A stretch of 64,000 bases of DNA from contig NC_035433.2 of NCBI RefSeq assembly GCF_002127325.2, positions 146,564,938 to 146,628,937 on the forward strand, read 5' to 3'. The position numbers were made by a program, and so were the translations under genes. How positions within the stretch are numbered: position 1 is the first letter of the stretch; every line of letters starts with the position of its first letter. This DNA is from Helianthus annuus. Lineage: Eukaryota; Streptophyta; Magnoliopsida; Asterales; Asteraceae. Of the stretch, positions 1-11,650 are shown piece after piece. Under the pieces are notes generated by a model that saw only the letters and a program-made list of their open reading frames with translations, had not been told where the DNA came from and searched no databases.

Positions 1-449
1 ATTTTTCATCTATGGAAGAAACTAATTAGATTTATGATTTGAAAAGGAAAAGTGAAGGTCATCATCTTCTCCAAATGCTTGCAACCATGTCTATACGTAC
101 CAGTCGGAAAATTTTCGGATTTTCGATAGTTTATCAAAATTAGGTATGTTCTTAGAGGTTGGTTTTGAAAGTCAAGGGGTGCGATTGCAAGATTTCATGG
201 GGTGCGCTCGGGAATTTCACGCATATATAACACTAATATCTTTTTTTCAAGGGGTGCGCCCGTCCACCCACAAACACCAATAGGTCCGCCCCTGCAGAAG
301 AGAGTTTAGAAAATCAAGCTCCACGTGTTTGCTTAAGGCTAAAAAAAACTTTTTTCAAGCATTCACACGTCAAGTGATATTCGTGATATTCTCCACACTA
401 TGGTTGACGGTCTTGCAGACTTTGGGATAATTTCCTGCTCAGGTTCACC
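1..449. other. Left-edge intergenic DNA with truncated hAT-type MITE fragment
   Basis: No gene is recognised. Bases about 170-294 match the right part of the hAT-type MITEs at 6789 and 32559: the aagGGGTGCG blocks, then a terminus reading gtccgcccctg. The matching left terminus (cagtggcggacc) is absent, so this copy looks 5'-truncated. The rest is unassigned. Confidence 0.5.
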
Positions 450-972
450 TAGGGCTGCAAACGAACCGAACAAACACAAACAAGACCTTGTTCGTGTTCG
501 TTTATTAAGAAATATATGTGTTCACGAACCGTTCATGAACACTTATCGAACGAGATCTTATGTCCGTGTTCGTTTGTTAAGGAAATGAACTTGTTCGTGT
601 TTGTTTGTGTTTGTTTGTTAATTTTAGACAACAAACGTTGACGAACACAAATGAGTACAAACTAATGTTCATGAACACAAATGGAAACAAACGAACACAA
701 ACAATCATTTATGAACATAATATATAATACACTGACACTTATTAGATATTTAATTTGTCGGAATTTTGAAGTATTTAAATATATATAAAAACTAAAAACA
801 CAAATGAACTATCGAGCACAAACGAACACATTACTGAATGTTCACCAACAAACATAAATAAACGAACACGGCCTATGTTCATGTTTGTTTAATAAACGAA
901 CGAACACAAACGAGCTTCCTGCCGAACGGTTCACGAACTGTTCACCGAATATTTGGTTCGTTTGCAGCCCTA
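450..972. mobile_element. hAT-type MITE (foldback), 523 bp, 8-bp TSD
   Basis: The terminal inverted repeats are tagggctgcaaacgaacc on the left and its reverse complement on the right. They are flanked on both sides by the exact 8-bp direct repeat GGTTCACC (442-449 and 973-980). TIRs plus an 8-bp duplication place it with hAT elements. The interior is dense in imperfect cgtgttcgttt / aaacgaacacg blocks on both strands, so the whole unit can fold back. It has no coding capacity and is therefore non-autonomous. Confidence 0.85.
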
Positions 973-1297
973 GGTTCACCCGAGTCTTGTTCGGGTTCAT
1001 ACAATATGGAGTATACCGCTGAGATAACCATTCTAGGGAACATTATAGATTTGACCATGTTTTTTAATAACGAGCTATAGCTCTCATACTATCTTGATAG
1101 TGGATACTGAGATAATAGAAGCTGAGTTTTCTACGTGTTTTAACAAATAGTTTAAGCTTCTATTTATATAAGTTTTGGAATTTCAACATAGGACTAATTT
1201 TACCAACCTTATCAGGGATTGATTTTCCTGATTTTCTATTATTATATTGTTCGATCACAAGTGTGTTATATAGTTGCGATTTTTAACAAGTAACAAC

Positions 1298-2515
1298 TGT
1301 TGGGTTTAAAGGCCTTGTGAGCCCTACAAGGGCTTAATTTGGAGAGCAAGTTTTATAAAGCCTGGATTAGTCTCTATAAATATATTTGATGTACTTCTAA
1401 TTGTTTTACACCTAAAACAAGAATATCAAAGTTGTCACCCAAGAACTTGGATATAGTGATATCATAGGTTAAACCATAAAAAATGGAACTAGTAGACTGG
1501 GAATCAAAAGGCAGGAAACTAGGGCAAGTATTACATTGGCATTGTTATGAAGGAAACCACTGCATGTGGAATGATGTTATCCCTTACTAACATGTACAAG
1601 AAGCCTTTGTCAACTAATCAGAGTTTTTTGATTCGAGAGCTGGTGAACACTAGGATAAGGGAAGATAGTTCAGTTAGTTACAGAGCACATTAACAAGTTG
1701 AATTTGATTTGGCTAGACTTGTGTTAGTGGATAACATATTCAAAAATGAAGTTCAAACTTTACTATAATCTTCTTTGCTAGACAGTTGGTCTGGAACTGC
1801 TACAACGATTTCTGGTTCAACAGGTACCCGCGGATTTACTTTTGAGGTGATCCGTGGTCTTATTCTGAGCCGGGGCATCATAAGGAAGAGTTCAAGTGAA
1901 TCATCGAGTGAATTACTGAATGTTGGCAATGGAAGAAAAAATAACAGTGGTAGTAGAAGCAAGAACAGAAAGAGGGGCAGTCTAGAACTCGGAGTGATGT
2001 AATCTGTAGGAATTGGAAAGAGGTGGGACAATGGTTAGTTTATCGTATGAGGGAGAGACCGTTCCAGTTCAGAAGAATACCAAAGTCCGGTTCACAGAGT
2101 CTAGGGGCAGAACAAGGTTTCTTTTGAAGGAGAGAAACCTAGAGCCACAATTCAGATTCAGGATGAGCATACTAGGAAAGGTTTAACTTGAAGTCGGAAG
2201 TACATCCAGGAGTGCAGACTAAAGTATTCAAGTGGAAGATTGTTCGGTTTGTAGGCCCTGCATGGATTTAACTTGGAGAGCAGGTTTGCTAAACCCAAGA
2301 TTAGTCTGTATTAAAATATTTGATGTACTTGTAATTATTTAGCACCTAAATAAAGAATATCTTAGTTGCCACCTGTGTACGTAGGTCATTTTAGACAGAA
2401 CCAAGTAGTTTTTTATGTTTGTTTATTTGATTCGCCGTTTCTTTTTCACTTGTGTGCTCGATCCAAAGAACAATTGAAAGGGTATTCTCACTACCTTTGT
2501 CAGAACAACCCAACA
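1298..2515 (+). mobile_element. Degenerate short LTR retroelement (about 1.2 kb)
   Basis: Two diverged direct repeats bound the unit: about 1298-1450 and 2241-2515. Both begin TGTTSGGTTT and share a block with ttggagagca, gattagtct and atatttgatgtact. The right copy ends AACCCAACA, the inverse of the TGTTGGGTT start, as in an LTR. The left copy looks shortened by deletion. The interior carries no recognisable protein apart from short broken frames, and no clear target duplication is visible. Probably an old non-autonomous or deleted retroelement. Confidence 0.5.
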
Positions 2516-2817
2516 AATTAAGAGATAGTGATTTTATGTTCATGATTAGCAAGCCTTTTGATCTCTTTCAAAAATCCATCGTCTAGAAAAGCCAAACAAT
2601 GAGATTGTTATTTTATGTTTATAATGAGATAGTGCTTGCTTACTTAAATAAAATATTATTTGCCAAATTAGACTTCCAAGCTCTCAACTCATGTCTCATG
2701 TTTACTTTCTAGTCCCCGTTGGCTGCTTATCATAATATATTAATTAATGGTTACTTTATTTAATCTGAACCAAAAAGATGATTTACTAATTTGTCTTTAT
2801 AATAATATATTAATTAA

Positions 2818-3135
2818 GGGTTATTGGATTCTAATAATCCTAAGTTTCACCAATTGGCCGATAATAATCCAAACTTTAAAAATTCCTTCAAATAATCTCA
2901 ACTTGTAAAAGTTTGGCCGCCATTGATCCTTTTCAAACATATAAGAATTTGGTCTCCTCAATAGATTCAATTATACCTAGAGACTCCTTAATTGATTTAA
3001 GTGCACATATGTTAGAAAAAGATCAATGGCGGCCAAACTTTTATAAGTTGGGATTATTGGAGAGAATTTTTAAAGTTGAGATTATTATCGACCGACCAAC
3101 TGGTGAAACTTAGGATTGTTAAAATCCGATAACCC
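2818..3135. mobile_element. Mutator-type MITE, 318 bp, 9-bp TSD
   Basis: Long inverted arms of roughly 110 bp run inward from gggttattgg on the left and ccgataaccc on the right; the arms meet around the aagtttggccgccattgatc / gatcaatggcggccaaactt pair. The unit is flanked by the 9-bp direct repeat ATTAATTAA (2809-2817 and 3136-3144). Long TIRs with a 9-bp duplication are typical of MULE-derived MITEs. An open frame at 2913-3113 lies wholly inside the fold and is not a gene. Confidence 0.8.
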
Positions 3136-3758
3136 ATTAATTAAGGGCTTTTTTATTTTATGCTTCACAAATGAGATATTCACTATTCAGAACTTGAAAT
3201 ATGAATGTATAATTAAGCAATTTTTATTAAGAGTAAATTACAAAAACCGTCTTTTATGTTTGTATCGGATTGCAAAGTGTCCTTTATTTTCAATGATTAC
3301 AATAATCGTCCTTAAAGTACATGCCAACTCAAATTTGATCCATTTAAGACTAATGAAATATACCCTTTATCTTTGAATCTCGTATTTTCCAAATCAAGCA
3401 AACATGAGGCATGGTATATGCATCGGTCTCTTGGTTAAAACACATGCTGTAATATATTATATATAACTTGATATTAAAAAAGTTATTGTTTTTTTCTTCT
3501 AATAATTGCAGTCAAAAGATATGCGCACTAAGCTCATGAATTATTGAAGTCACTATACAGTGTGACCCAATATAATCAAATTAATGTGCTTCCCATTTCT
3601 GTTCTCTTTCTCTTATCTTTCTTTCATTGTGCTTTCGTCTTCCCTACTGTGTTGTTTCATCCTATCTTCTTTTCAGATTGATTTAAGTATACTTGCTAGA
3701 GTAGTTGAAATGGAAGCAAACATTCATTTGCTCCTTTCATTATTACCAACATCATAAC
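3136..3758. other. Upstream region of the kinase-IQ gene
   Basis: AT-rich non-coding sequence. Bases 3225-3370 resemble a common dispersed plant repeat (aattacaaaaaccgtc). A pyrimidine-rich tract (3590-3680, cttttcttt-like) precedes the first ATG and could be 5' leader. No confident TATA box was chosen. Confidence 0.35.
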
Positions 3759-5628
3759 ATGACTTCCATAAAAGTGTTTAACCACCTTAAAATTCCCCTT
3801 GATGATATTAAGTTGGCAACCAACAACTTCAATGAAACAAACTACATTAGTAGAGGCGGATTCGGGAAGGTTTACAAAGGAGAACTTGTGCATAGTGGAA
3901 AATTGGTTATGGTTGCTATCAAGCGCTTGAATCCGGCTCATGGACAAGGTACACCAGAGTTTTGGAAAGAGATCATGATGCTTTCACGATATAAACACAA
4001 AAATCTTGTCTCACTCTTAGGCTTTTGTGATGAGGGAAGTGAGAAAATACTTGTGTACGAGTATTTATCCAACAAAAGCCTTGACATGTATCTGAGTGAC
4101 ACTAATCTCTCGTGGATTCAGCGTCTTAAAATATGCATTGGGGCAGCTCGCGGTCTAGAATATCTTCACAATCCTCATGGGACCATGCAACGAGTGTTAC
4201 ACCGTGATATTAAGAGTTCCAACATATTGTTGGATGAGAAATGGAACGCCAAGATTTCAGATTTCGGATTATCTAAATTTGGTCCTGCTAACCAAGAGCA
4301 TACATTTCTTCTCTCTAATACAGCAGGAACACTCGGATATATTGATCCACTTTACATGGAAATGGGGTTCTTGACAAAAGAATCAGATATCTACTCTTTT
4401 GGGGTAGTGTTATTTGAAGTCTTGTGTGGAAGGTCGGGCTTTATCATGAATTACGATGATAGACGAACATTTCTTTGTAATTTGGCGAAAAACTGCTATG
4501 AAGAAAAGAAAATAAGTACAATTGTACCTGATTTTCTACGGGAGCAAATAGTACCAAATTGTTTACATACCTACGCCAACATCGCGTATCAATGTCTGCG
4601 AAAAAATCGTAACGAACGTCCATCAGGAGCCTACATCATAAGACAACTTGAAAATGCACTTCAGTATCAAGTAAGTTTTATTTCACACTTTAGTAATCGA
4701 AATTGCTTTTATTTCAGTATCGTTTTTGAAGTATATTTTCCACATATTTAAGTAAATAACATTTTCCAAAAGTAATAGTGGTTGTGTTCCTAACACCTTT
4801 GGTGACTATGATAGTTGGTATATTGAAAAGATACTTTATAATAGAACTTTAATTTGTGAAGTAGGAAAATACAAAAAAATATATTTTAATATTATAGGAT
4901 TAGTATTTTGAGATGCACTGAATAGCTTTCTGAATCATGTGAATAACCTTTATAGCAAAGTATTTTGTGTGTATACGGTATCAATAATCACATAAAGGAT
5001 GTTCCATTATTGTGAAAACCGAATTGATATATATTTTTTTTGTTTTATTATAGGTCAAGCCCTCATCAATAGTAAAGTATCCTTCACTCTATGGGAATGA
5101 GTACAATCTAAAGAATGGCCGGGCAATTGTTCGGACAGCCACTCATGCTCCAGCCCCAGCTCGTTCTCAGGCTGTATTTGGAGCAAACTCGCTTAGACCT
5201 CGAACAAAAACAACTTTCCAGTATTTTGATACCGACCAGAAACAACACAATGTAATAGAGGTTATCAAGATTCAACGTGCATATCGGTGCTACCGAAAAA
5301 GAAAACAAATGGCAGCAGCGGCTCTCATACAGTATATTTTTCGTAAATGGAAAGCAAGAATCGATTATAAGAAAAAACGTCAAGAAGTAATCGACGTAAA
5401 TTCATGTAAGATCTCACATAGTGTATTTATTTGCAAATACCCCATTTGATAACATGATGATGAGGGACTAACATATTTTTGGATTAATTCAATGCAGCCC
5501 ATCACCACGTTCGCACACAATACGCTAAGATAGAAGTTGCCGACATGAAGAGACCTGTTGCAAATATGGTGAACAACGAACTTAGAAGAAGGCATATTTG
5601 TCATCCGAAGTTGCTAACATGCATGTAG
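3759..5628 (+). CDS. CrRLK1L-like cytoplasmic protein kinase with C-terminal tandem IQ motifs
   Basis: Predicted Ser/Thr kinase without signal peptide, ectodomain or membrane segment. Exons: 3759-4670, 5054-5405, 5498-5628; introns start GTAAGT/GTAAGA and end TAG/CAG, and the frame stays open across both joins (about 464 aa). ATG 3759 is chosen because the upstream open frame has no ATG and this family starts just before the LDDIKLATNNF segment. Kinase motifs are intact: Gly loop SRGGFGKVY (31-39), catalytic Lys55 in VAIK, HRD 148-150 followed by IKSSN, DFG 168-170, then GTLGYIDP. Exon 2 adds a basic tail with two canonical IQ motifs: I377-R387 and I396-R406 (IQxxxRxxxxR), which in known proteins bind calmodulin. 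Exon 3 encodes a short tail ending TAG. A Ca2+/calmodulin-linked kinase is inference; transcript support for exons 2-3 is needed to be sure of the fusion. Confidence 0.8.
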
Positions 5629-6788
5629 AGACCAATCATAAGCCGAAACAATATCACCCATAATTTCAATCAGAAGAAAAACAACTTGTTGCTTATTGCA
5701 GGCGTGGTTGCATTTAATTTGCGGTGGGTCTAGCTTGATAACAAAGTTGCACCCATTTTAGCCTTTCTTGTTTTTGAGTAAACTGCCATTTTGGTGCATG
5801 AGGTTTGGTCACTTTTTCCGCTTTAATTCAAAACTCAAACCTTTTGAATCTAAGTCACTGTGGTTTTAGTTTTGTTGCCATTTTCATCCAAATGTAAAAT
5901 CAGCTCAAATTTATCAAATAAAATCCTGGTTTTTGTCCTTTTCCTCAGTTTAATGAAGGGCAAAATGGTCCTTATAATTTATTATAACAAATTATTAATT
6001 AAAATAATAAAATTAAATATGTTGTTGTTTGACCTTATAAAAGCAAGACACTTCCCCAAATGCAAACATCATCTTCTCCAAACCCTTTAACTAACAATAA
6101 CAATAACAATATACCAACCAAATGCTTTGAATCAGAACTTGAACTTGAACGATTTGATATCAATGTAACAGTGAGTTCGAATGGATACAAGTTATTGACT
6201 CGATGACACTATAAATATGAAGTGAAGCGTTGCGTCTTGGGACGTGTATGTTCAGTCGCATATTTGAGATCGACACACCGATTCAAAACATAACAAACCT
6301 ATTGGACTCTACATTTTCGACTCAAATGACTAGTGGCCTACGGCCCAATACGAAACATAACAAATATTTTAAACAATTCAACCCAATAGAAAACTAAACA
6401 TAATAAACTACTAACGCATAACCCGGAGACTATTTTGATTACTAACGTGTGATCTTATTTTTCTTTCAGTAAAATTTTCTTTTACTGCATGATATCAGGA
6501 TATTCATTCTTGTTTGATTCTTTCATGTGTTTATTGTCTTCTGATCTTGAATAATTCTTCTTTTCTTCTTTCTTTCTTTCGGTTTGGCGTGTTCGTTTCT
6601 TGTTCTTCTTTAATGATTTCCGACGGGTATTGGATTTCCATAAGATCATAATGATATGAGATGGTGATTGGGTTTTCTTCATTTTCCGTATTGCTCCAAG
6701 TGATTGTTTAGAGGGTGCTTTCATACTTCAAGATTTTTGAAACATTTTGTTCTTTGATGGTGCGGAACAGGGATTGGTAATTTGAATT
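5629..6788. other. Intergenic AT-rich DNA
   Basis: No gene is recognised. About 5780-6000 looks like a widespread non-coding plant repeat (taaactgccattttggtgca...). A lysine-rich minus-strand frame at 6482-6724 is low complexity and not supported as a gene. Confidence 0.4.
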
Positions 6789-6973
6789 CAGTGGCGGACC
6801 CTAATTTATTTGTTGTGGGTGCGAATGAGTGGTTCAAGTATATTTTCAAGGGATGCGGTTGGGTTTTTTGCCTTAAATATACACTAATTCTTTTTCAAGG
6901 AGTGCGCCCGCCCACCCAGGATTTATACACCTGGGTCCGCCCAATAACCAGAATTTATACAAACATTCTTCTG
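6789..6973. mobile_element. hAT-type MITE (cagtggcggacc family)
   Basis: Starts cagtggcggaccc and contains ctgggtccgccca near the right end, the same family as the copy at 32559. Nine bases ATTTGAATT occur immediately before the start (6780-6788) and after the final CTG (6974-6982), consistent with an 8-bp TSD plus one chance base. About 28 extra bases lie between the conserved right-end motif and the CTG, so the right end is somewhat rearranged. Confidence 0.65.
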
Positions 6974-8099
6974 ATTTGAATTGCTGACTATGGAATAAAC
7001 ATTTAGTTGTTGTGAGTTTGATCTTATTTTCTCTGTTTCAAAGTCAGAAGCAGTCAAACAAACCCATTGATTGTTAGACTTCTAATCATTGAATCGGTAT
7101 TCCGATTTTTATAACGTAAAACAGTGAATCGTTTCAGGGTAATTAATAGTCGGGAATAATTAGCAATTGTTGATGATACAAACAATGATTGACTTCACAG
7201 GTTTCTTCTAAGAGCATTTCGCACTGATATCAATTTTATAGAGATTAATGAGATTAGACAGAGAGATTTTGTTGAACAATTTATTAGTTTTAAATGTGTT
7301 CAGTGGTCATGAGCCAAACTGGGGGTCTACTTGAACTCTGCTTGCTAAAAACTCTAAAACATACTTGATACCACTTGGGAGTTGGGAATGAGTATACTAA
7401 CTGTCTAGTTGATTCAAACAAACTGCAATATGTCATGGATCTGTGCTTTTTTTTCTTAGAAAATAGAATGTTGTATGATCTATTACAACCCTAATATATA
7501 CTCACCGAATAGTTGTGTCGGTTAAGGCATTAACCGTCAATACATAGGATAAAAACTATATAATACAATAATAATTTAACTAAGCTTAGGGTGATAAGTA
7601 TACTGAAATAATGATTATGCTGCCAAATTTAATTCCTTGAGTATCAGTATTCTGCGTCTAGCTATTTGCGGTTCAAAAAAATTGATTCATGATAAATATA
7701 TAAAAGTTAACATATAGCTGAGGGTTTGGGGCCAAAATATTAACTAAAGGCAGTGAGCCGAAATATAAATGATACTTAACAGTCGCCAAGGCCAGGGTTA
7801 GGGGCAGACCATGGCCAGACTATGGGCAGGTTAAAACCGGGTCAGATACTAGAACCAACCTTTGAGAAAAACGAAAATCAAAATACTAGTAGTAGTGATC
7901 TCGTGTTGTGTAGTGTTGAAGCAAGTTACATTACTAAAGCAATGAACTAAATTAAACTGAATACTGAAAGGAATAGAATCTCCAACATAGTGACAAGAAG
8001 GAAATTAATACACATCATAGTAGTTAAAATTCCTTGCATGATTCTAAATGATATTGTCAATTGAAACATTACTTTCACAACCATACCCAGGAAGACCGC
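6974..8099. other. Intergenic DNA downstream of the ankyrin gene
   Basis: No open frame or known repeat is recognised. The part nearest 8100 would be the 3' UTR and terminator region of the minus-strand ankyrin gene. The convergent kinase gene ends at 5628, so this is the inter-gene space. Confidence 0.4.
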
Positions 8100-8220
8100 T
8101 TAGAATTTTGGGTTCTGATTGTAAAGCATTCGTTTCTTCGGCTTAAAGATATACCTGGAACCATATATTGAGTGATATACGTCGACCAAAAGAGAATACT
8201 GCAGTTTAGCATACAAAATA
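8100..8220 (-). pseudogene. Ankyrin/PGG gene: detached 3' end of last exon
   Basis: The minus strand continues the frame of exon D after the retroelement, with residues LYAKLQYSLLV, then YGSRYIF, and a stop TAA (8100-8102). It supplies the end of the last membrane segment and the short cytosolic tail. The boundary at 8216-8220 is the AAATA target duplication. Confidence 0.75.
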
Positions 8221-8907
8221 TGTAGGTCCCTCTCGGAGGGAGGATGACGAACCTAAACCTTGTTATACAAACCCACTAGCGAGTGCGGAATCCAAGCTAG
8301 CAAGCAAACCGAGATGAAACAAGTATAAACACAAACACACAAAGGTTCACCGATTAACACCACGTGTATTAATACGAATGAAGGTTCCGGTTACAAGCAC
8401 AATGTTTACAAATCAGTTTTGCAAACTCTCAAGGTGTGTGTGTGTTTCGGACAGAATACTCTCAACTTTCTATCTCTCTATGTGTGCATCTGCCTTCTGT
8501 CTAACACACTGCATGGGTATATATATACCCAGCCACAGCAGATCTGATCGAAGGATCCGATAGATGTCACGAAGGATCATCTATCGATGTTAAACCTGTC
8601 GAAGGATCAGGGATACTGATCGAAAGATCATCTTTCGATCAGACTTCCATCGAAGGGTTCACTGTGACCTCGAAGGACTATCTATCGAGGTCCATCCATT
8701 GAAGGTTCAACTTTCGAGCTCATCGAAGGATCTAACTATCCTTCGATGAGATATCCTTCGAACCAGACATGTTACATTCATAAACAAACTGCTTGGCCAA
8801 GTCAAACTAGGAGGATAGTTGACTTGGTCAAACTTACAAGACTAACATAGACATCGTTTTACATCGAGACTGAATACAGACAAAGTACAGACACAAGTGC
8901 ACCAACA
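8221..8907 (-). repeat. 3' LTR of the 7.8-kb copia element
   Basis: 687 bp. On the minus strand it begins TGTTGGTGCACTTGTG and ends GGGACCTACA. It contains a cluster of tcgaaggat / tcgaaagat motifs in both orientations (8540-8765). Near-identical to 15361-16043. Confidence 0.92.
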
Positions 8908-10794
8908 AACTCCCCCTTGGCTGTAGCTTTCTCTCGATCTTCGATGGGTGCAGATATGTCTTGACCTTGATCATCCTTGATCTTCATGTCTTCAAGACTC
9001 TGATGTCCTTTCAAGTCTTCAATGTCGGAGGATCTCCAAGGTCTTCACGTCTTGAAAGTAGAGAGTGTATCAACAAACTACCCGTATCATGTAGGAAGTG
9101 TGTTGACAAACTCTCTCTTAACATAAGCTCCCCCTTGAGTTATGCTCGTGAAATACTTTATCTTTATGAAGTTAGATCCTTGTGGTGTTGATGATGGCCA
9201 GCGGCAACTCGATCATCTTCATTATTTGAGTGCCTTCACGTCGTGTCTTCATTCCGAAGCTTGTCATCGACCATGTTCTCCTTGCCTTTAGAATCTGCAC
9301 ATGCAAGAAATCTAAACGCGTAATGAGAACAACTGCTTGGAATAGTTAGTATAAACAAATGACACACGAATGACCATGTCACAATCAAACACCGTCCGAC
9401 AGTTTGAAAGTTTAATAAATTTCTCAATTTTAGATTTAACTTTCACAACTTGCAAATTTCGACCGTTTATGAAGATTTAGTCAATTCGGTTTTCGTTCAG
9501 GTTTCAGGTAACGAAGACTCGAGCTCCAACATCGTACGATCGAAAATAAAGTAGAAATAAAATCTTTTTGGCTTTTATAAAGTTTATATTAAAACAGATT
9601 TTAGGTGTGTTTTAATATTTCGAAAGACAACAATTTTAATATCCTTTGAGTGTTATCAAACGACATCACCGCTAATGTCGTGCTGATATGCACCAAACGA
9701 CGAAACTGTTTAAAATAAAACAATAAAAGTTAAGCAGTAAATAAATATATACAGACATTCTTTTTGCGAGTTTCGAGGGTAAGAGAATCATATCAGTGTA
9801 CGGTCATGTCAAAACACTCTTGTTGTTCAGTTAGTTAACATTAAAGTAAGCATCCTATAACAATTATCGGTATTGTTGTCCACTTAAGCTCAACTTATCA
9901 GATGTAATCATGGCGAGGGGATACGTTAAGATATGATTTATACTTACCGACCGGTGTTCATCCACATCACGACACATTCCCGTATCAAGGTATGCACGAG
10001 AATTCATCTTACCGGTGAGTATACCGATTATCATCTGTTTGACCGTATATGATGTGAGATTCTCACTTATTTTGATTTGAAAACAAGCCCTATGTGATAG
10101 AATCACTTATTGATGAGGAACTTGATTTTCATATGCATGAGGGCACAGGAGCAAGTCCGTGAACAGGTCAGTACTTCCGTACAGCAGAGAGACGAACTTG
10201 ACTCCCGGATAAATGTGATATTTTATCACTTATTTGTTTGGACATGTGATTGTTTATCACTTATTGAGGTCGAATGCAGTATGTAATATGTAATATGTAC
10301 ACGTATGTATAGTATCATGGAAGATCTAGACTTGCGTCCCCGTTATTTTTTTCGGTAAAAGATACAACCATGATACCCAGATGATAAGCAGCATAAAGAC
10401 CGAATATCTCAGAACCTCGGCAATCTATCAAACGAAATTTCGGTACTACGACCATATGCCAATGAATGGTTCCCACCTGGTCTTCAGTCAATTTAAGTTT
10501 ATATCACCCTGCACACTTTAAAATGATTGTGAGCCTACCGATACATCTTATATAGAGCTGCTTATCGTTTTTCATTTAAGGTTTAAAGAGGTTTGGATAG
10601 ACCACTGATGTACTATCATTTTCTCTTTTGCTCGCCAGGAAACTCATTTTTGTTTTTCTATTGTTTTTGTGTTTTTGAAATTTTTCGATGTTTTTGGATT
10701 TTCCGATTTTTGGATTTACTCCCCCTAAAATCAATAAACTAAGACAAATTTAAAACACAAAGGTATTTACAAAAATGATTTTCCGATGTTGGTT
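8908..10794. other. Non-coding 3' internal region of the copia element
   Basis: Between the polypurine tract and the RNase H remnant about 1.9 kb holds no supported frame. This is much longer than the usual spacer between pol and the 3' LTR, so it may be degenerate extra coding sequence, such as an env-like ORF of SIRE-type elements; no env feature can be recognised. Confidence 0.4.
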
Positions 10795-10990
10795 TACTCT
10801 TGCTTGACCTTAATGCCGTTTACCAATAATAAAAAGTCAAATCTTGATTTGTCAAATGCTTTGGTAAAAAGGTCGGCACGTTGGTCATCGGTGTGGACCT
10901 TGACGACATTGACGAGTTTCACAAAGAAACAATCACGTGTGAGGTGATATTCGAGATCAATGTGTCAGGTCAAAGAGTGCTGTATGAGAT
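10795..10990 (-). pseudogene. Copia RNase H C-terminal remnant
   Basis: Minus-strand translation gives the typical copia RNase H end: HIDLEYH, then VNVVKVHTDDQRADLFTKAF, then FLLLVNGIKVKQE. Frames are broken upstream. It marks the right side of a large pol deletion: the integrase and reverse-transcriptase blocks expected between gag and this point are missing. Confidence 0.65.
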
Positions 10991-11650
10991 GATAATACTT
11001 CATAAAGCAGCTTAAATATCGACAAGCATAGGAGAAAATGGAAATTTAAAAAACCGTATCCTGCAACTGCTTCGTGCATTGCCAGGAATCTGATCACTCT
11101 CCCAAACTGGATATCCACTCGGTGTGGACTTCAAAGTCGATTTTGTAGCTACTGAAAAAAAAAATCTCTTCACAGCAACATGATCAAAAACCTTTGGTTC
11201 CGGATGGTCTTCCACATTGCACCAGCGAAGGTCTTTGTCTTCCTCTTGAGAAGTAGTGTGTGGTTGTTCAATCCACGCCAAGACATTTGCACATCCGGTG
11301 TAGTTCGTTCAACAAACACATTTTCTTCAATCACACCGCGAAGAAATGTACGCTGCACGTTTATCTTGCTGATTGTGAACTTTAGACGTGCTTCTAGTGC
11401 GTACATTTTATTCGAATCTTTCCTGAGTACCCGATCAAAAACCATAACGACCAAATTTTGGCACATGCTTCATTTGGTCGAATTTCCCAATTTCCAATTT
11501 CTTTTATCAGATATTTCTTCTTTTCTTTTCCTCTCCATCAAAGGCAACAATTTCTTTTGTCGCCTATCTTGTGCAAGGACGCTCCACTTATCAACAATCC
11601 TATGACTATCGATAGTTCCTCCTGGAACTTCCTGCACACTCACTCAGAGA

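Noticed and set aside
6482..6724. Lys/Glu-rich minus-strand frame
   Set aside because: Low-complexity GAA/AAG-type sequence without homology or neighbouring exons.
9236..11605. Several short open frames on both strands
   Set aside because: They fall in the degraded 3' half of the copia element; only the RNase H tail near 10795-10990 is recognisable.
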